Shown here piece by piece: positions 59,496-64,000 of a stretch of DNA of 64,000 bases. Where the stretch lies: NCBI RefSeq assembly GCF_900188005.1, contig NZ_FZNR01000009.1, positions 124,001-188,000 of the forward strand. The letters run 5' to 3'. Under the pieces are notes generated by a model, which was given only the letters and a program-made list of their open reading frames with translations, searched no databases and was not told where the DNA came from. Position 1 is the first letter of the stretch. Each line of letters begins with the position of its first letter. Source of the stretch: Actinoplanes regularis (GTDB lineage: Bacteria; Actinomycetota; Actinomycetes; Mycobacteriales; Micromonosporaceae). The translations under genes were made by a program, and so were the position numbers.

Positions 59496-61398
59496 CCACC
59501 ACCCGGGCCGGGCCGGGCAGCGGGACCGTGCCGGGCACGTCGCCGTGGTTGAAGAGGAACAGCAGCTCACCCCGGCGAACCGCCTCGAACCGCGGTGGCA
59601 GGCCGGGCAGCACCGGCGCCACCCCGGCCTCGGCGGCCACCCGGTCCAGCAGCCGGCGCAGGGCGTCGTCGTCCAGGCCGGGTGAGACGTACCAGGCGGA
59701 TCCGGACCCGTACCGGTTGCGGGTGATCGCGGGCGCGCCGGCCAGCACGTCCCCGGCGTACCGGACCAGGGTCGCAGCACCCGCCGTCTCCACCCGCTCG
59801 CTCCAGCGGACGCCCTGCTCGCCGTCGTCGAGGGCGATGGTCGCACCGGGGGCGAGGGGTCGCCACTCGACCACCCGGACGCCGAGGAGATCCCGGAAGG
59901 CGCCGGGATATCCGCCGAGCCGGATCCGGCCCGCCGGGTCGGCGATGCCGCTGAGATGACCGACCACCAGGTGGCCGCCGCCCGCGACGAAGTCGCGGAG
60001 CGCTGCCGCGCTCGCATCCGAGACCAGGTAGAGAAAGGGCAGCACCACGATTCGGTACGACCTGAGCCGCGCGCCGATCTCGTCGAGCCCCGGGAACACG
60101 AAGTCCGTCGCGAACCCCGATCGGTACAGCGCCCGGTGCACCTGCCGAACCCCCGCCAGGTAGTCGATCTCCGCCGCCGGCAACCCGCCGGCCTGCAACG
60201 CCCACCACGACGGTGCGTCCCACCCCACCGCGACGTCCGCGACGACCGGCCCGGCCACCTTCCCGGTCAGCGCCTTCAACGTCCGCCCGAGCCCGATCGC
60301 CTCCCGGAACACCGGACTGTCCGGCCCGGCGTGCGGCACCAGCGCCGAGTGGAACAGTTCGGCCCCGCCGCGCGGCTGCCGCCACTGGAAGTACATCGCC
60401 CCGCGCGAACCCCGGGCCAGGTAGTTCAGGCTGTGCCGGGTGAGCCGCCCGGGCTCCTTGGCGTGCATCCGCCCGGGCGTGTAGATCAGGTTCGGCGCGG
60501 TCTCCATCAGCAGCCACTCGCCGCCGTCCCGATGGGCCCAGCCGCGTGCCAGGTCCCCGCCGAACGCGGTCTCCGCCTCGGCCTCGTCATCAGCCGCCGC
60601 CGGATAGTGATCGACCGCGACCACGTCCAGCTCGGCCGCCCAGCGCGCGTGATCGACGCTGACCCAGCCGCCCTGCACGAAGTTCGTGGTGATCGGGACG
60701 TCCGGGTTGGCGGCGCGGAGCAGGTCCCGCTGCTCGACGAAGGCGCCCAGCAGCTCGTCCGAGAGGAACCGGCGGAAGTCCAGCACGTGCGCCGGGTTCG
60801 GCAGGTACTGGGTGGCGCGCGGCGGCGTGATCTGCGCCCAGTCCGAGTAGCGCTGGCTCCAGAACGTCGTGGTCCAGGCCTCGTTCAAGGCGTCGAGGCT
60901 GCCGTGCCTCTTCTCCAGCCAGCCCCGGAAGGACGCGGCGGTCAGGTCGCAGCGGCAGTCGGTGCCGTACTCGTTGTGCACGTGCCAGAGCGCCAGCGCC
61001 GGGTGCCGGGCGTAGCGTCCGGCCAGTTCGGCGGCGATGCGCCGGGCGGCGGCGCGGTAGGCCGGCGCGGAGACGCAGTACGTGTCCCGGCTTCCGTGGG
61101 TGAGCCGCACCCCGTCCGTGGTGACCGGCAGTCCCTCGGGGTGCGCGAGGGTGAACCAGGGCGGCGGCGAGGCGGTCGGGGTGGCCAGCACGACCTTGAT
61201 TCCGCCGGCGTGCAGCCGGTCCATGATCCGGTCGAGCCAGCCGAACTCGAAGCGCCCCTCCTCCGGCTCCAGCTGGGACCAGGCGAAGACGCCGAGCGAG
61301 ACGGCCGTGACGCCGGCCTGCCTCATCAGGGCGACGTCCTCGACCCAGACCTCCTCCGGCCACTGCTCTGGGTTGTAGTCGCCGCCGAAGAACAGCAT
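59425..61398 (-). CDS. GH42 beta-galactosidase
   Basis: About 657 residues from ATG 61398; a GTG one codon upstream is possible. GH42 features: FGGDYNPEQWPEEV start, acid/base Glu near residue 143 in HNEYGTDCRC, nucleophile Glu near 299 in LLMETAPN, and cysteines (DTYCVSAP, DCRCD) at the metal site of this family. A trimerisation and a C-terminal beta domain follow. The enzyme hydrolyses beta-galactosides or arabinosides in the cytoplasm. It is divergent from the GH95 gene. Confidence 0.92.
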   Translation of the reverse strand: MLFFGGDYNPEQWPEEVWVEDVALMRQAGVTAVSLGVFAWSQLEPEEGRFEFGWLDRIMDRLHAGGIKVVLATPTASPPPWFTLAHPEGLPVTTDGVRLTHGSRDTYCVSAPAYRAAARRIAAELAGRYARHPALALWHVHNEYGTDCRCDLTAASFRGWLEKRHGSLDALNEAWTTTFWSQRYSDWAQITPPRATQYLPNPAHVLDFRRFLSDELLGAFVEQRDLLRAANPDVPITTNFVQGGWVSVDHARWAAELDVVAVDHYPAAADDEAEAETAFGGDLARGWAHRDGGEWLLMETAPNLIYTPGRMHAKEPGRLTRHSLNYLARGSRGAMYFQWRQPRGGAELFHSALVPHAGPDSPVFREAIGLGRTLKALTGKVAGPVVADVAVGWDAPSWWALQAGGLPAAEIDYLAGVRQVHRALYRSGFATDFVFPGLDEIGARLRSYRIVVLPFLYLVSDASAAALRDFVAGGGHLVVGHLSGIADPAGRIRLGGYPGAFRDLLGVRVVEWRPLAPGATIALDDGEQGVRWSERVETAGAATLVRYAGDVLAGAPAITRNRYGSGSAWYVSPGLDDDALRRLLDRVAAEAGVAPVLPGLPPRFEAVRRGELLFLFNHGDVPGTVPLPGPARVVVSGREVSGSLTVQPGGATAIRLE

Positions 61399-61411
61399 CA
61401 CACCACCTTGA

Positions 61412-61435
61412 CTTTAGTTTGGACGATAAACAAAG
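61412..61435. promoter_or_regulatory. Operator-like inverted repeat between GH42 and GH95 genes
   Basis: CTTTAGTTT, then seven bases, then AAACAAAG: an imperfect palindrome built of GTTT/AAAC, in a 45-bp AT-rich gap. Its ATAAACAAA segment also occurs (minus-strand reading) in the xylA upstream region. Likely the shared control site of both glycosidase genes. Confidence 0.5.
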
Positions 61436-61443
61436 TAGGTGGC

Positions 61444-63579
61444 GTGAACAGCTCCGTCAATCCGGCCTTCCGCTCGGCGATCACCACCGGGGACTGGGAG
61501 CACGCCCTGATCACCGGGAACGGGCGGCAGGGCGCGCTCTGCTACGGCTCGCCCGCGGCGCTGCACTTCACGCTCGCGCACGAGGACGTCTTCCAGCCGG
61601 TCACCGAACCGTTGCCGGCTCCGGGGACGGCCGCGGCGCTGCCCCGCCTGCGGGAACTGCTCGCGGCGGGACGGTTCGCCGACGCCGCCGGCGAGGTCTG
61701 TGACCTCGCGGTCGCGGAACATCCCGGGTACGCCGAGGCGCGCTGGATCGATCCGCTGATCGGGACGGCGACGCTGACGTTCGTCGCGGACCGTCCGGGC
61801 GGCGGGTGGTCGCGCGGGACCGATTTCCGGACCGGGGTGGTGGTCCAGGAGTGGGACGGCGTTACCTGCGAGGCGTTCGTCTCGCGGCCGGCCGACGCCC
61901 TGATCGTGCGGATCACCGGGTGCGGCGGGACGCTGTCGCTCGGTCCGGTCGACGGTGATCCGGAGCGTCCGATCGACTACACCGTCGACGACCTGGTGCT
62001 GACCGCGCGATTCCCGGGCGCCGACTGGCCCGGGGCGCTCGCCGGCTACACCGTCACGGCGCTCACCCGGCGTACCGGAGACGAGATCCTGATCCTGGTC
62101 CGCACCACGCCCGGACCGCGCCCATCGGATTTCGACGCCCCGCCCGGACTTCGCCTTTCGGAGCTCGGCGACCCGCCGGATTTCGATGCTCTGCTCGCCG
62201 AGCACGTCGCGGTGCACGGGGAGCTGTTCGATCGCACCCGGCTGTCCCTTCCCGACCCGCGCACGCGGCAACTGTTCGACGCCGGCCGGTACGCGATCAT
62301 CAGCAGCACCGGCGCCCGGCCGCCGACGCTGCAAGGCGTCTGGAGCGGGACCTACGCACCGCCGTGGCGCAGCGGCTGGACCATCGACGGCAATCTGCAG
62401 GCCGCGCTGCTCGCGGTGCACACCACCGGCACGCCCGAGCTGATGCCGCCCCTCTTCGACCTGCTCGACTCGCTCCGCGACGACCTGCGCGAGAACGCCC
62501 GCCGGCTCTACGGGGTGCCCGGCCTCTACGCCCCCGCCCACCTCGGCACACACGGCCGGCAGAACCACTTCGGGCCGGTCTGGTGCCTGACCTTCTGGAC
62601 CGCCGGTGCCGCCTGGCTCGGGCGGCTCTACCTGGAGCACTGGCAGCACACCGGCGATGCGCGGTTCCTCACCGAACGGGCCCTGCCCTACCTGCGTGAG
62701 GTCGCCGACTTCCACCTGGCGTTCGCCGAGATCAGCGACGGCCGGGCCCGGTTCAGCCCGTCGTACTCGCCGGAGAACCGGCCGTCGAACACGAACTCGC
62801 AGGCCACCGTGGACGCGGCACTCGACGTGCAGGCGGTCGGGGACGTGTTGCGCGCCCTTCTCCTGCACCTGCCCGGCGATCCGGCCGCGCCGCGCTGGCG
62901 GGAACTGCTGGACACGTTGCCGCCCTATCGCATCGCCGCGAGCGGCGAACTGGCCGAGTGGCTGGATCCGCGCTTCGACGACAACCATGGGCATCGGCAC
63001 TGCAGCCACCTCTATCCGTTCTACTACTCCGGCGATCCGGTGGTCCTCGAGGATCCGGCGCTGCGTGCGGCGGCGGTCAAGGCGGTCGAGGAGCGGTTGC
63101 GGTGGTGGCTGAGCGAGGCTTCCGACGAGATGGGGTACGGCCTGGCCCTGCTCGGGGTGGCCGCCACCCGCCTCGGGCTGGCGTCCGCGGCGTACGCGGC
63201 GCTGACCCGCTTGTCGTCCGCCTACTGGCGGCCCAATCTGGTCCCGACCCACAACCGGGACCACATGTTCAACGTGGACCTGGCCGGCGCCTACCCGGCC
63301 CTGGTCGCGGCGATGCTTCTGGCCAGCAGGGACGTCGATCTCGACGGGGTGGCCCGGGTGCACCTGCTCCCCGCGCTCCCGGAGCAGTGGCCGACGGGCA
63401 GTGTGCACGGCCTGATCGCCCGTGGTCCGGTTCGGGTCGACCTCTCCTGGCGTCCGGGCCACCTCGACGCGACGCTGACGTCGGTGATCGGGCGCTGTGT
63501 CATCGTCGACTGGCCGAGAGGCAGCGTCTCGCTCTCGCTGGCTGCGGGCACGCCGCACGAGCTGCACCTGCCGCTGTGA
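61444..63579 (+). CDS. GH95-family glycosidase (alpha-L-fucosidase-like)
   Basis: 711 residues from GTG 61444 with AGGTGG upstream. Typical GH95 regions: an N-terminal beta domain, then the helical barrel with PTLQGVWSGTYAPPWRSGWT, SYSPENRPSNTNSQ and DDNHGHRHCSHLYPFY. GH95 enzymes cleave alpha-1,2-linked L-fucose or L-galactose. No signal peptide, so it probably acts on imported oligosaccharides. Together with GH42 it suggests use of plant-cell-wall glycans. Confidence 0.88.
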   Translation: MNSSVNPAFRSAITTGDWEHALITGNGRQGALCYGSPAALHFTLAHEDVFQPVTEPLPAPGTAAALPRLRELLAAGRFADAAGEVCDLAVAEHPGYAEARWIDPLIGTATLTFVADRPGGGWSRGTDFRTGVVVQEWDGVTCEAFVSRPADALIVRITGCGGTLSLGPVDGDPERPIDYTVDDLVLTARFPGADWPGALAGYTVTALTRRTGDEILILVRTTPGPRPSDFDAPPGLRLSELGDPPDFDALLAEHVAVHGELFDRTRLSLPDPRTRQLFDAGRYAIISSTGARPPTLQGVWSGTYAPPWRSGWTIDGNLQAALLAVHTTGTPELMPPLFDLLDSLRDDLRENARRLYGVPGLYAPAHLGTHGRQNHFGPVWCLTFWTAGAAWLGRLYLEHWQHTGDARFLTERALPYLREVADFHLAFAEISDGRARFSPSYSPENRPSNTNSQATVDAALDVQAVGDVLRALLLHLPGDPAAPRWRELLDTLPPYRIAASGELAEWLDPRFDDNHGHRHCSHLYPFYYSGDPVVLEDPALRAAAVKAVEERLRWWLSEASDEMGYGLALLGVAATRLGLASAAYAALTRLSSAYWRPNLVPTHNRDHMFNVDLAGAYPALVAAMLLASRDVDLDGVARVHLLPALPEQWPTGSVHGLIARGPVRVDLSWRPGHLDATLTSVIGRCVIVDWPRGSVSLSLAAGTPHELHLPL

Positions 63580-63632
63580 CCCCGGTCGATCTCAGCCGCC
63601 CGGCGATCTCGGCCTCGTGAAAAGATCAAGAT

Positions 63633-64000
63633 ATGGAAATTGCGAGCCGCTCGCCGAGTTGGGAAACGTTCAGGCGAGGCCTCGCCGCCGGGATCGGTCG
63701 AGGTTGCATCGACGATGCGGTGATCCTCGCCTGGGACGAGCTGGGCTTCGTGCAGTTCATTCAGGGCGATGACACGATCGACATCCAGGTGAGCGACAAC
63801 AAGGCCCTCCCGCTGGACGCGCGCCAACGTGCGGCCCTGGTCGCCGCCGGGTGGGACCCGCCCGGCGGAGGCTTCGGTCCGCTGTGGAGCCGAGAGGTCC
63901 GCTGGCGGCCGGATCACCAGATGTTCGACGAGGTCGCCCAGCTGATCACCGCGACGTTGCAGGAGGCGATCGGCCTGCGATCCCCGGCCGATCTCGACAT
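63633..64000 (+). CDS. TY-Chap-like protein (5' part, truncated by window)
   Basis: From ATG 63633 about 122 codons are open to the window end. The pattern LPLDARQRAALVAAGWDPP, followed by WSREVRWRPD and a helix EVAQLITATLQEAIGL, matches TY-Chap-domain proteins related to YbjN-type chaperones of actinobacteria. Role unknown; the end is missing. Confidence 0.65.
   Translation, partial: MEIASRSPSWETFRRGLAAGIGRGCIDDAVILAWDELGFVQFIQGDDTIDIQVSDNKALPLDARQRAALVAAGWDPPGGGFGPLWSREVRWRPDHQMFDEVAQLITATLQEAIGLRSPADLD

Noticed and set aside
59956..61443. Long plus-strand open frame leading into the GH95 gene
   Set aside because: It is antisense to the GH42 gene; the real GH95 start is the GTG at 61444 with a ribosome-binding site and the family N-terminus.

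Overview
The window is a high-GC actinobacterial chromosome segment. It most resembles Micromonosporaceae, and Actinoplanes is the best guess. The basis is GC-rich third positions, GTG starts, GTGA/ATGA overlaps, a four-gene conservon (CvnA-D), MHYT proteins, a mycothiol-type DinB/MDMPI protein, a GPGG-motif small membrane protein, and a Streptomyces-like AldO. No rRNA, tRNA, CRISPR array, insertion sequence or phage gene was recognised. The first and last genes are cut by the window edges.

Layout: (1) 1-4.5 kb holds a thymidylate-kinase-like fragment, a three-gene overlapping operon (nucleotidyltransferase-like, BON-like, metallophosphoesterase), a GPGG small membrane protein, an MHYT membrane protein and an HD-domain protein. 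(2) 4.5-12.6 kb is sugar metabolism: GH13 alpha-glucosidase, MFS transporter, GT4 glycosyltransferase, and xylBA divergent from a ROK regulator. (3) 12.6-16.4 kb holds a VWA/substrate-binding-like membrane protein, a lactonase and a decayed LacI-family gene. (4) 16.4-32.7 kb, all on the minus strand, runs from a conservon signalling operon (CvnABCD) through a short BMP-like protein into a 3635-residue RHS/Hint polymorphic toxin and an overlapping candidate immunity gene. (5) 33-38.7 kb holds a pair of related membrane/acidic proteins, a Pro/Ser-rich secreted protein, an M48 peptidase and a GH20 hexosaminidase.

(6) 38.8-51.1 kb looks like a small biosynthetic gene cluster. papABC homologues (aminodeoxychorismate synthase, AroQ-type mutase, prephenate-dehydrogenase family) should make 4-aminophenylpyruvate, the precursor of p-aminophenylalanine. 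They lie with an XRE/STAND regulator, an MFS exporter, a protein that may belong to the LmbB2-like heme-dependent aromatic hydroxylases, a PaaK-like ligase, an alpha-oxoamine-synthase-like PLP enzyme and a second acyl-adenylating enzyme. No NRPS, PKS or carrier protein is present in the window. This gene set does not match any cluster I can name and is the strongest candidate for an undescribed system.

(7) 51.2-64 kb holds a WYL regulator, a CorA transporter, a PRC-barrel-like protein, a second MHYT protein, a PadR regulator, an AldO-type alditol oxidase coupled to an MDMPI-like protein, a rhodanese, a GlxA-type regulator, divergent GH42 beta-galactosidase and GH95 glycosidase genes, and the start of a TY-Chap-like gene. 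The GH42/GH95 intergenic region carries an AAAC/GTTT-type inverted repeat resembling one in the xylA/ROK intergenic region.

All calls come from reading translations and motifs by eye; no database search was possible.
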